64,000 nt of DNA, taken from positions 4,566,118 to 4,630,117 of the forward strand of contig VXAI01000038.1 in assembly GCA_013399305.1 (NCBI GenBank). Reading direction: 5' to 3'. The notes beneath the pieces were generated by a model. The model was given only the letters and a program-made list of their open reading frames with translations, was not told the origin of the DNA and searched no databases. Of the stretch, positions 25,801 to 38,129 are shown piece by piece (position 1 is the first letter of the stretch; each line of letters begins with the position of its first letter). This DNA is from Rostratula benghalensis. Its lineage: Eukaryota; Chordata; Aves; Charadriiformes; Rostratulidae. Both the position numbers and the translations under genes were made by a program.

Positions 25801-28800
25801 TTACTGTATGCACAAACTATGACTTTTCAAAATTTAGTTATGAGAATGTGGATTGATGATAGGTATACAATTCTTTCAGTGCAAGTGTGGTGTTTTCAGA
25901 TTGTTACAGTTATTGCAGGACTGTTACACCTCTGCTGTATGCATGGATTGTCTGTGGTGTGGGGTTGTTTTGGGGGTTTTATATTTTTTTGGAATAAAGT
26001 CCAAAGCTTCTGTTCCAGGATGTTAGGGCTGTCCAGGATAGCCCTAGATCATTATGAATAAGTACTACTAATGACTTATGAACCTGTTAAAAAGATGTCT
26101 TGCTTGTATCATGTGCAAAATTTAATGAACAAACAGAATTTTTTTTTTTTTTTTTTTTTTTTTTTGGTAAGATCATTTAGATTTTGCAAAACTGAAAAGG
26201 AAATTTTGTTAGCATCTTAAGCTCTAATATTAGTAAGGCAGTATTTATCTGAAGATAATCAGATCAGCTTTTTATGAGGCAAAGATTGCCAAGAAAAACT
26301 GCACGTAGCTTTCTGGAAACTAAAAAGGTAGATAGACAGTGGTTTTGCAATTAAAAATAGATGTTACCAGCTGTTTTATAGATTGGTCACTGAGGCCCTA
26401 ATGTGGGATAATTAACTCTACCTTACATAAGGTAAATTATGCTTTCACTCTTTCGGTGTTGCTAATGAAAGGCCCTTTAGGAAAACGTAGAATGAACTGT
26501 AGGATCAATTTTTAAGTCTGTCTGGTGCTGTTTACTTTAGCTACTGCATTACTTCATGCCACAGGGAATTTAAGGAAGCAAATAACAATCCTTTATTCAG
26601 ACATATATAAACACAGATGTCCGGCCCATGCACTGCGAGTCTACGTCCAGAGCATTAATGGTATCTGCTGAGATAAGTTTAAAAATCTATAGATTTCTGT
26701 TCGTTGTAGTAAATTTTGTCGTGTCCAGGTCTTCTAATAATATACTTAGACACCTCCCCCAGCCGAAAAATACAGCTTAATTTACAGAATGTCTTAAGTT
26801 CCTGATTGCAAAAGAAGCTTGTAGAAAGCAGACTAACTTAACTGAGGTTTAGTGCCCAAATCTCTGGACGATTGCTAGATTGTCAAACAAAGAAAGGAGA
26901 CGGCATAAAGAGAGGGGAGGGTAAAAATGCCCCGGATCTAGACTGCTCTTGCAGATTACAAAAAAGGTCAAGGCTGTATGTTTTGGAGTTCCTCAAGAGA
27001 ATCTTTTTAAGAATTTATATTATGTTGGCTTTACATGCATATGTTTTTCTGGGCGCTGATGACATGTTATCTCTCAATTACTGATTCATATGTGTGGTTT
27101 TATTTGTGACAGATCCAGTGCTTTTATTTATTCACAAAACTCCCTGAACAATTACTCATAATTCAGATATTGCATTATTTTTTTCTTTCAATTTATAAGT
27201 AGAGTTCTGTGAGATGGAATAAAGCTTGAAGTTTCTAAAAGGAACCACATAAACTATACAAAATAATCTAGTTTTAAACCTGAAATCTATGACAGATAAT
27301 TAGAGGTAGTTGGATAACAATTACGCTAAAAACAATAAAATGTTGGAAGCAAACTTATAAAAGTAGACGTTTTCATAGAATTTTTACTGTGGAGCTCCTC
27401 TATTAGTTGCTGAAATGAATGTGGTTATCATTAGAAGAGTTGTTTCTCCTTCCAGTGATTACCTTTTATATGTGTTTTCCTGTGGATACGCATGTGTGTC
27501 AACCTCCCAAATTTTAAGGTAATTTTAGTAGTTAGAATGTAAAATGTGTCTTTTTTTGGTCCTTTGTTGTTCATAAGTGCCTGCTGTCCGAGTTGCTACA
27601 GGCAAGGTTAACTTTTTACTATATTCATCTGGACCACGGGGGAATCCTTGTTTTAATTAGTAAATTGCTTTTCAGTTATGTTTTTCTATAAACTAATAAT
27701 GGTGGAGTTTGCAGCGCTCTGTGATGCTTACTCACTCTGTCAAGTTTGTGTTAGAAAACCAGCTCACCAGCTGTGAAGGAAGGAAAACAGCCAGTGGCTG
27801 GTTTCTGGAGATACTTACTCAGCAGTTAAATACTAGGCTGTGAAATGATGCACAAAGTTTCACATTCTTCAGTTGCATCTTCTGATACTGGAAATTCTGA
27901 AAAGCCTCTCAACTGCAGCTGTGTCACCTGTGTAGAAGCCCTCATGTGTCTCAGAAAGAGATGCCCTCCTGGTTGAGTGCCATGAGGGAGCACTGAACAG
28001 ACCTGCATTCCTAGCAGTCGTTTGTGCAACAGGAACCGAGGATCTTAGCCCATATGGCTCTGGACTCCCTCATGGGTTTCTATTTTAATATGAAGAGTCT
28101 TTACACGGTCTTCAAATGTTATGTAAGTAGTTTTTTTCCAAAAGCATTATCCAACTGTTAGGGCAAATATCCTTTAAGGCAAATATTTCTCCATTTCTGC
28201 TTCTGGTTGTTCTGCTAATCTGTGCTGTAAGGTGGGGCAAAATCTACAAAATGTCCATAAAAATATATATCTAGTGTTATTTCAGACCTGGCTGAGGTTT
28301 ATATGCTTGGATTAAAGGTTGCTAATGCTGCTGCGTTCTGTAGGGGGTTGGTTCAAGTTCAGAGAAGGCACATTTGAGCAACTGCTGTTCTGTAGCAATA
28401 GCAGGTATCAGATCAAATGATTGAATCAACATACCCTATTCAGTGTAATAGAAATGTCATTTGTAGCTGAATATTTTCATAGGATTAATGTCCCTTGCTT
28501 TACAAATAAATGGCTTAGCTGTGCCTTGGCATTTAATAGCAGCAGGAGACCATTATCCTCTAACAATGTGCTATTTCATTGACATTATCTCTTAAGTAAC
28601 AGGGTATTACAAAAAGAAATTGTCTAGGCATAACCGTGTCCTTCTACACAGAAAACAATGTAAATGCTAAGTTTATGTTATTCCATGCAGCTAATTTCTG
28701 TTGATCTTCTGCATCTTCCCTTCATTCAGATGGGATTGTGAGCAGCAACAGCTCTCGAAGTGTTTTATTCATAAGAAACACCTAAGATTTTCTTATGGTT

Positions 28801-31800
28801 TGAACAAAATGAAGAAGTGTAGTCTTCTTTTGATGGTGCTGTTAGGGGAGAAAATCTTAAAAATTTCATTTGAAAACCACAATTTCAACTTTTACTTTTT
28901 TTGAATACAGATTATATGTGGTTGTTTGTTTTCATTGGACTTTGTTGTTGTTTTTGGTATCTTTGGCTTTCAGCCTTGGTAACAGTCAGGCTTTTGGTGG
29001 AGGTGGTGGTGTGTCATTTCTCACTACACAAGATCCTGGATTCTGCCATATGTTATATGATACCAGCGTGCCACTTTCTACAGTAATGTTTTTGGCTGTT
29101 TGTCTGTATCTTTCACCAAACTCAAAGAGGTCTAGCATGACCTATATTTTCAAAAGCCACAATTTGTGTTCTTTTATTCCTGCACTTGCTTCATTGCCAT
29201 TTTCCTTCTCTGAATTTGCAAATAACGTGCTTCACTTTTCTGGAACTAATACTATTAATGTCCTGATACTTTCATAATTTGCCCAGATGTGGTGTTTCTT
29301 TACCTAGTTGCAGATAATTTTGTTTGGTATAAAAAAAAAATTACATCTTCAATGAACAGGCATGTAGAACATCAGATATTGAGTCTGCGGCGCAGCCACT
29401 GAAATCAATATGTGAAAGGCCAGAAGCAGCCTTCCACAGGGAAGCTTAGGCATGCCTGTGTTTAAGCTTGTTTTTTGTATTGCCAGTACTGGGGAATTTA
29501 AGTAGGTATGTTTTTCTACAGTTAAAACTGTTTGGTGTAAAAGGATGCAAAAATTGTTAGTCTTTGAAGAAGCAAGAGAGGTCTCTTCTATTACCATTTC
29601 TAAATGTGAATTTTTGTATATCATCTGCTACAGTTCACCTACATCATGGTAGGACCAAAAAGGTACTGAAGCCCAATCCTTAGGGTAACATGTCTCATCT
29701 AACAGTGTGTTTTAAGAGGAAGGAAATAATATTATTATCCCAGGGTATTTTCTTCAGTTTGAGGATAAAATGAGAAAGTTCTCTGAGCGAAATAAGACTA
29801 CCATATTCATGTGTGCAGGTTAATTAGTATGGTACATAAAGATGTCTATATAAAGAATGAAATTTCAATAATAAAACTGAGGAAAGGTACATTAAGGTAG
29901 TAAAAAACCCCAAAGCTATATTTTTGGGATTCTCCCTTCTAGTTTTTAACCTAAAGTGCAACTTGATTGGCTGGTGATTTTGAAGCAAGATGGTGGCAGA
30001 TATTACCATTTTGTCATTTATATCCTGTGTCCAAGCAATATCAGAGCAAATCAATCCTATTGTATTGTTAATTGATTTAAATGGCCAATGTGGAAGAGGA
30101 AGCCAAATACGCAGAGTGCCTTCACAAATATTTAAAAAGCTTGCTAATGGTTAGAGGTTAAGGACTAACTTACTCAAATTTTCAGCTAACCCTTGGTATG
30201 ACTAACATCTTTAATAAATACCTATCAATAGTAATATGTGGCTAGGAGTGATTCAGAATGTGACCTAGAAGAGTGTGCTATGTATAGACAGTAATACTTA
30301 GCTGTACATTTTAAACTAAAATTTTCATGGAAGGATTAAGATCTGCTTTACTGCATCTTGGGCTCCTGGTATAATTGAAATTTTACCTCCAAATTAACAT
30401 AGTGTATACATGTGCATTTGCATGTACACAACGCTAGCACAAGTTAGATGATACCTTAAGCTCAAGTTGTCTGTGGGGTCAAAAAATCTGGGTTGAAGCA
30501 TGAATGCTCTTGACACTAGAATGGCATGTCGCCTATCATCTGCTGCTGAAAGACCAGAGCAAACCACTTAAGTCCTGTTCTGTTCCATCCGCTCCTACTA
30601 CAGTAAGATTGGCTTCTGCACTGCGTGGAAACAATGTGTGTCAGTATTAGAGTGGAGAGAACCCTTCCCCGCATCATGAAAATGCTGCCCTGTTTGCTAT
30701 GAGCAAAGGAGCTGCACTTTTTGTGACATGATGTTAGGAAGACAATGAAAACACATTGATTCGTACTTTTTAAATTATTCCTAATACTTTGAATATTTAG
30801 CTATATGTTAAAATGTTCACTTTATATATTTCAAATCATGTGCAACAATGTATGTGTTGATATGATCACTGGATTAAATTTTAGGTCTTCTCTAGAAGTA
30901 GACAGAGACTTAAAAAAAGCCTTACAGGGCAGCTTACAACAAAATGAAGCAACTTCACCTCTCTCATGTGCTTACATCCCATTTATCCTTTCCCACATTC
31001 TGTTGAGCTGACAAGAGGAAGCGCGTTACTATGCTGTGTATTCTTAAAACTTAGTAATTGCATTATTGTGATCTGTGACATTTCTGATAGTGCCCTGAAT
31101 TCCTGAGGTAGGAAGCTAAGACACAAGTCACTGCAATTAAGAAGTAAACAAGTTTTGCCCTTTTTCTTCTCTATTAATTTATTTCTTTTTCTCTTTTTGA
31201 TTAGGGGTCTCAGTTGGCATGATTCTCTGCTGGTTGTGCGATGGCACATTGTCCTAAGAACATTTTTCCATAAACATCTGTTCCATAAGTAATTTTTACT
31301 AATGTCAAATACTTATGAATCATCCTCTTATCACTTACAAAAAAGAACTTTTAGTCTTCTGTGTGCTTCTCCTTAATTTTCAGCTTTATTACACATGCAA
31401 TTACACTTTTCCTCTTCTAAATAATTCACTGCAGGGTTCATTTCACACAGAAGGTAAATGAATAAAAATTTGTTTTCCTTAGCATCATCCTGTCTGTTTT
31501 CTGTGCATGGCTGGCAATCAGGAATGTTAGGATCTCAACATCCAATTTTAAAAGTGTGAGTTTTAAAAGTTTTAGTGTTAATAATAGCTAATACATATGG
31601 GCATTGTGTAAATTATCCAATGGTTGAAAAAAGTAGAATCCTCTTTCACCTGATTGACCTTTTCATTTTGTTGTCTGTTCTAAGTGGAATGGCTAATTGT
31701 ACTGAACTAAGAGGAACATAAAAAGTTGCCACTGTGCTACAAGTAAGCACAAGCTAATTATTGCACTCAGGTTTCTAGAAAGTGCCTGTGAGATTGCAGT

Positions 31801-31811
31801 TTTTGAATGCA
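19830..31811. other. Intron 3 segment, AT-rich, no gene seen
   Basis: No recognisable gene or well-preserved transposable element is present. It contains a C-rich run (about 21644-21661), a 27-base T run (26139-26165), and several frames open for 60-135 codons on either strand. The longest is on the + strand at 28870-29277. Its translation is hydrophobic and T-codon driven, with no recognisable domain, and is best explained by chance. Confidence 0.7.
26139..26165. repeat. 27-base poly(T) run
   Basis: This is an uninterrupted run of 27 T residues. It could be the A tail of a minus-strand retrotransposed insertion, but no adjacent retrosequence or target-site duplication is recognisable. Slippage expansion is the simpler explanation. 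Its length is likely to be polymorphic and error-prone in sequencing. Confidence 0.8.
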
Positions 31812-31855
31812 NNNNNNNNNNNNNNNNNNNNNNNNNNNNNNNNNNNNNNNNNNNN
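31812..31855. other. Assembly gap (44 N)
   Basis: This is a run of 44 undetermined bases, so the sequence is a scaffolded assembly. A frame at 31693-32010 on the minus strand reads through it only because N codons are not stops; it is not a gene. Confidence 0.99.
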
Positions 31856-33560
31856 AAATCTGACACTGATGGGAGTGAAAGAAGTCTTCTCTCACAATCC
31901 AGACTGACAGCCGAAAAGGGGTTAAGAAGGTATTTAGAAATTATCAGCAGGTTACTTAATGGTGGTTGATTTAAGGTACTTTCTCCTTGTTTGAAATCCC
32001 TGACTGACATACTGGGGGGCAGGGAAGGGGGAGAGAACTTTTTCTGATGGGCTGCTCAGCTTTATTTTGTCATGCAGAGGGATAGTTTCTGGACAATGAG
32101 AGTGGAATAAAGTCCTGATTTTCAAATTACTCTTGATGTACATTCTACTTGGATATGTAGAGCATCCTCTAAGACTGCATAACAGATTAAAAGGTTCTTC
32201 TGAGTAACAGGTTAGTTCTAACTCACTGAATGGGCAGTTGACATATTGGCATGTTCCAAAGCAATGAAAATCCGTATATTGCAGTACCAAAGTCTCATGG
32301 TGTCCTTAAGGAATATACTTAGTAATTCAGTATTTCTGTCTGTTTTGTTGTAACTTCATTGGGGTAGAAGAGCAGGGTAGCTAAACTTAACTAAAGCCAT
32401 GTGATGTGATCATAGAAGTTAGTACATTTTTTTTCTTGTTAAGAAAGAAATATTGAGAAGTTTAGGGCAGTGTTTGTGAGTTTTGTGGCTTGTGGGGTTT
32501 ATTTGGTTTTGTTTGATTCTCTTTTTAACACTCTTTTGTTCTTTTGCCTCGTATTAAACAGATGACAGTCATGTAAGGATGTAGAATAAACTTATACTAG
32601 GGAACAAAAAAAGATATTTACTGTTTAAATTAGTTATTTCTTTTTACACTATGACAGCAATGAAATACAATGCAAGTGGACTAAAGTTACCAGAAATGGA
32701 ATAGGATACATAGCGGCTTCCCTTGCACACAGATCTAGAGAAATCAAGATATAAATAGAATCTTAAGAATAATCCATTTATAAATGGGCCCTGTGTATCA
32801 CCAGTACAAGAATCCTCAGACTTGTAACTGTCTGTACTAATAGTCCATAGAATACAAATTTTTTCAAAGCCCTATTCTGAAGTTTGGCCAGTTTTCCACT
32901 GGGTGCAGGATTACCAGACCTATGTGAAGTTTTGTGCCTAAAAATCTCTGGGCTATCGTAAAAATACAAAAAGGAATTGTTTTTGTATTTTTGCCTGGAA
33001 ATTTTGTCTTTTCTTTTTTTTTAAGACCCTTCTCAGTATTGATTTAGTAAAATGCTCAAAACATCTTTGGAAAGCGCTGAAGGATGGGTTTAGTTTTAAG
33101 CAATTAACACTGTCTTCCAGATAGATGTTTTCATGAAGTATTGATTATGTATTTGCCTTCTATTCATGCAAGCTTCACTGTAATTAATTTCAGACTTTTT
33201 TTCTTCTTTGATTTAAAAAATCTTTATTTCTCACAGGTTCTGAGAGCATCTTTGGTTGTAAATATTACTTGCTGAATAGCTCACACAAGCAGATACTAAG
33301 GTTTATATTTCAGTGAGTTCTTAAATAAGTGAGTTTGAGAGCACATGCAGCATAACTGTAACTCATTAATTATGAACTGCTATAGATAATCATGTTATGC
33401 CGTAGGCCAGTTGGGGTCTGGCTTGACTTTTTGAACACTGCAGAGATGAGGAGATAATTTAGGAGGAATACTTAATTGTAATATTTGGTGACATTAATAA
33501 TAAGTTGTCTAATACAAGAAATTAAGCAATTAATTTTAGGGTGTACTTGTCTCAAAATGT

Positions 33561-33604
33561 TCACAGAACAGCCCATGTTGGAAGGGACCTTGAAAGATCA
33601 AACA
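33561..33604 (-). mobile_element. CR1 LINE 3'-end remnant, minus orientation
   Basis: TCACAGAACAGCCCATGTTG followed by GAAGGGACCTTGAAAGATCA matches the reverse complement of the terminal part of CR1. The match decays after about 44 bases. It is a short, old, noncoding remnant. Confidence 0.6.
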
Positions 33605-36600
33605 TTTTTGCCTCAATTCTCTGTTCTTCCCTCTCTGCCTCCACTGCGGGTAAAAAGAAAACAAACCCACAAAATATCGCAACAATTCTTTTAGATGAGA
33701 CCATGAGTCTCTGGCTGGGCTACCAGGCACAGTGTTTTCATTGGAGGTACCAGTACAATTACAGTACACTCCAAGTATCCATAATGTACGGTAGCAGAGG
33801 GGAGCAGAGCTTTGGTACAGGTATTAATGAAATATTACATCAAGTAACAAACTAAAAACCAGACAATAAAGAATTTGTATTAGAATTATAAATCAAGCCA
33901 AGTTGCATGCAAGTGGTAAGTAAGTGACAATGAAGAAGCCACTTTGAGTAAAATCAATAAAGATACTTCCAGGAAGAACATACAAGTGGTGGCTGTGAAA
34001 TGCTGCTTGAAATTAATAGCTACTGTTTGTTTATTTGGCGGACTTCTATTTAATGTATCAGGATTGACTTAGGTACTGGGATAGTAATGAATGCCATGAA
34101 GCAACATAAATGTCTGTTTATAATAGTAAGATCTATTGAATAGGTTTTTCAGAATGCTCTGCATGTTTATAATTTTAAGTTGGTGTTTGAGAACATTGAC
34201 ATCAATCCTGAAATATATTATGAGAAATACAAAAAATTTAGTCTGTGCTAGATGGACTTTATTGTGGACTTAAAATGGAGTTTTATAATGATTTTCAGTC
34301 ATTGTTCTGATATGACTCCTATCTATCTATCCTCTGTCTGTACTTTAATTGAATTTTAGATGTTTGGAAAAAAGAAATATCATTAAGGGGACATAACACC
34401 AATGGTTTTCACCAGTGAAATGCCTTTTTTTTTTTAATATCTGTAGATGTTATTCATTATAATGATTTTATATATAGTGGTTCTCCTAGGAATGCACTCT
34501 AATGAGAGAGAACTGCAGATAGAGTACCTAAATACAAGCCTCATTTGCCAATCTAACTTTCAGCTAAACTTAAACCTAATTTAGGTAATCTGAGGTATGG
34601 TACTTTTGTCTACAAATAGTTTGTTTGCTAGTTATTGTCTCAATAATAGGGCAGGGCATATGGGATACTATTAATGAATTTGCTTTTTATTTCTTCTTGG
34701 TATTAATTGCTTTCTTTATAACGATTTCATAGCAAGGAAAGTATCAAGATTCTTACTGTTTGGTTATGGGCCAGCTGGAAAATATAATAGTAATGAAAAA
34801 CCTCTCCGTCCTTAATGAAAAACTGGGTTCATCTTCAGTAATGCTGGTGTCAAATGTTCCGTTGTGTTTCCTTACAACTACGGGTCTGAATACTTTCTCA
34901 TTTTCACTGTGACTTTCTGGATGATCAGAATTTAAGAGTAGTGTTGATAAGCCAAGCCCTGTAGTAATGAATTTGTAGGGTGTAAGTAATGTAGAGGATT
35001 TTTTGGTTACTTCTTCGTAATGGGAAGGAGGAAAGTGGGAAGCAAATGAAATCACTGACACTTGGTGAAACAACCTATTTTGACAAGTGCATTACTTAAG
35101 ATTTCACTTTTTGAAATTGGATAAAATAATTCTTAAAGGGTAAATTTTAGAGAACTTCTATATCACTTGGACATGGTGGAGAATGCATCTCAAGATTTAA
35201 AAAAAGTTCTGAATTTTAACTAGTATGTAGCAATATAAGAATACGTTATGAGGCATTTTTGTGACTCTTGAGGGAGAAACAATGCTGTTATTTTAAAAGA
35301 ATAGATGTGTCATAAATCAAGCCAGTGAACTGATTTATAAGTGCATTTCATGCATGAATTAACCAGCTATTAACTAGTGGATTTCAAATCGATGTGTTGT
35401 GCTTGCCAACTAACATGTAGTGCTCTCAAGCAGAAACACTCTAACGCAGATATGAGCTTGTGACTAGAAATAGATGAGCTATTTGAGATTTTGCTTGTCT
35501 AACACCTACTGAAGCCATACACTTACTGCTATGGCTGAAAATCTAATAATTTGACAGAAAACCCAAAGCATTTCAGCTAATGTCTTTTCGAACCTGTTAA
35601 GGCTAAAATTTTAAAGAAAATCTTTATGGTCAGGGTGCAAAATTTATTCAGAAAAACAGCATTACGAATTCCTCAAGACTGAACAAAGTGCCAGGAGGGG
35701 GATCATTGTTTTCAGGGCCACGTCAGTGAAGTCATCACAGAGTTTTTTTTTTTATATTGTGTGTGTATGGATTTGCTTGAATTGTTCAAAATGGATAGTC
35801 TGAGACATGTGTATGCATTTTAATTATAGATATACAAACACGCACTAGTATGTGCTAGGGAACTATGGACATTATAACCTTATGAAATTAGATACGTATT
35901 ATGAAACTCATTTGTACATTGCAATGGCAGCATATTTGGCAAGGGAGAACTGTGGATCAGTCTGTGATAACTTTGATAAAAAATACTATCTGTGGGCAGA
36001 TCTTGGTACTTTCCAACCCAGCCTTGAGGAGCTTTATGAGACTTAGTTTCAAATCACCACTTTTGATTTGTCTTGAATTTTCCGGCAACATGACTGCAAG
36101 ATGTGTTTGACATCTACCGACTATGGGAGATAAAGTTCTGCACAGCTTTTTTGATAAACTTAGGGCTTGAAACTCTTTTGCCAAATAATGTGAATGAAAA
36201 TGTTTTGTATAAGTTTTAAAGAATGTTTGATGATGCCTGCTGCTGCAAATTCAGTGTTTGTTTCTGATGACTGGATTAGTTTTTCTGCATCTTTATTAGC
36301 TTTCTGAAAAACATCCTAATGTAATAATTGGGAGGGATTAAGTGGGAATTCGTCCTAAAGACTTCCTTCTAGCAGAGCGCATTCACTTGGTCAATTTGGA
36401 TCTTTTCCAAAATAAGATGTGAGAATGATAATGCAGTTCCACATGCCAAAAAAGGAAGCATATGCATTGCTTTGTTACCTGTGCACAATGACTACTGCTA
36501 TTGCAAATGCTGGATTAGCATTCCTTCAGGAGTGAAGAAAACGTGAAACTCTCTTCTCAGTTACTTCTGTTGTATTCACAGAGCTCATTATTTCCTAGAA

Positions 36601-37641
36601 TTTTTTTCCCAGAAATTTCAAGAAAAACTAAGTAAATTAGAGAGAATGCAGAAAAGAGAGCTTCTATGTAAATGGAAAGTTCACTCTGTGCAAGATCTGA
36701 AAATTGCTTAAAAAGCATCTACATTTTCAGAAGAGTGCCTGCCAAATCAAGTACACTCAAAGCACTTTTATTATGAAGCTGCTTAATTAAAAATAGGATC
36801 TGGTTTTCCTGAAGAATTTCCTTCTGCCCTTATATACGTGAATTTGTGAGAAAGGATAGGAGTCTGGGACCAGTAATACTTTTATTACCATTTCCACAAC
36901 AAGCAGGCTGACAGAAAAAGGTTTATGTTATCATATTTTTTTTTTTAAAGAAAAAGTACTGAATGTGTGTCAATGACAAGTAAGAGATACTTTTAATGCC
37001 ATTTCCATTAACCATTTACCTTCCATGCTTTGAAAAAAGGCAAGCCTCTGTCTTGCTCTTGTTTGCAGCTGTCAAAGCAGTTACTTTAATTTGGTCATTG
37101 AAGTAAAAGCCTGACTTCAGCTCTGGGAAAAATAGTGAACCACAAAAAAGGAGACAAATTTTGAAGGCTGATGCAATGAGGCATTTAATCTAGTAGGAGA
37201 CAGACAAATAAATAAACCTATTCGATAATGAAGGTGGCCAGATAGGAGGTTTTTTTGGAGGATGTTTCTGAGAATCGATAATTACAGGTGTAATGGCAGT
37301 AAATTAATAGGTCTTGATGACAGGACAGCTTTGGTCTGACAAAGTAAATCAGGATTGTTTGCAAAGGAACTATTAAATACTGGGGAAAATGGAAATGAGT
37401 TACTTAAATGCATAGGTAGGTTCTCTGGCACAAATGGGAAGCCATGAAGATTAAGATTCAAAGAGAGGGAGAACAACAAGAAGTTTGTCAACAAATGTCT
37501 ACTGTGTAGGAATAGGTAATAGTTTAATGAGAAGTACAGTTGTTTATGGTTATTGAAGAGTACAGGAAATACTGAACAGTATATGCATCCAAAACTCAAT
37601 TGTCTTGTTGATTTCTCAGGGGCTCAAAAGTTTTGAGACAA

Positions 37642-37713
37642 AGGACTTGGGGGTTGGAATAGGTGATCTCCAGAAGTCCCTTGCAACCTCATATCATTCT
37701 GTGATTCTGTGAG
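37642..37713 (+). mobile_element. CR1 LINE 3'-end fragment
   Basis: GGGGGTTGGAATAGGTGATC, then CTCCAGAAGTCCCTTGCAACC, then ATTCTGTGATTCTGTGAG correspond to the last 70 or so bases of CR1, including the terminal octamer repeats. The fragment is strongly 5'-truncated and noncoding. Confidence 0.85.
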
Positions 37714-37988
37714 TGGAAAGAATTACTGAGCAAATAACATAGAAAGACTGCAATAATAATACACTGTACAAAAGACAGAAGCAGTAGTGTGTGATGGCTC
37801 CGAAAATTGGACAGCAGTGATTTTAAATCAAATGGAAATTAAATTGCAGTCACTGCTAGATTAGGGTGACCATCCTGGTTTTTCTTTCCTGAAGCATAGG
37901 GAGTTTTCTTTCTAAATGCAATTATCGGTTTCATTGGTATTATAATGTTGTTCTAATCCATATAGAATAAATGAAAATCTCTCTTTTT

Positions 37989-38129
37989 CAAGGTCTGTCT
38001 TCAAGAGCAGGTTGGGTAAAGCCTTGGGCAACTTGGTCTGCTCTCACAGCTGATGTTGCTTTGAGCAGGAGGTAGGATTTGAGACCTCCTCAGGTCCATT
38101 CCAGCCTGACTATTCCTATGATCCTATGA
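37989..38129 (+). mobile_element. CR1 LINE 3'-end fragment, divergent
   Basis: TTCAAGAGCAGGTTGGGTAA, GCAACTTGGTCTGCT, TTGAGCAGGAGGTAGGATT and GACCTCCTCAGGTCCATTCC follow the CR1 3' region in order. The fragment ends in degenerate octamers (ATTCCTATGATCCTATGA). It lies 276 bases from another CR1 end in the same orientation, but both contain the terminal octamers, so they are two separate insertions. Confidence 0.8.

Noticed and set aside
28870..29277. 135-codon + strand frame in intron 3
   Set aside because: It is hydrophobic because of T-rich DNA. No domain, no plausible splice sites framing it, and exon 3 joins exon 4 in frame without it.
31693..32010. 105-codon minus-strand frame
   Set aside because: It passes through the 44-N gap, so its openness is artificial.
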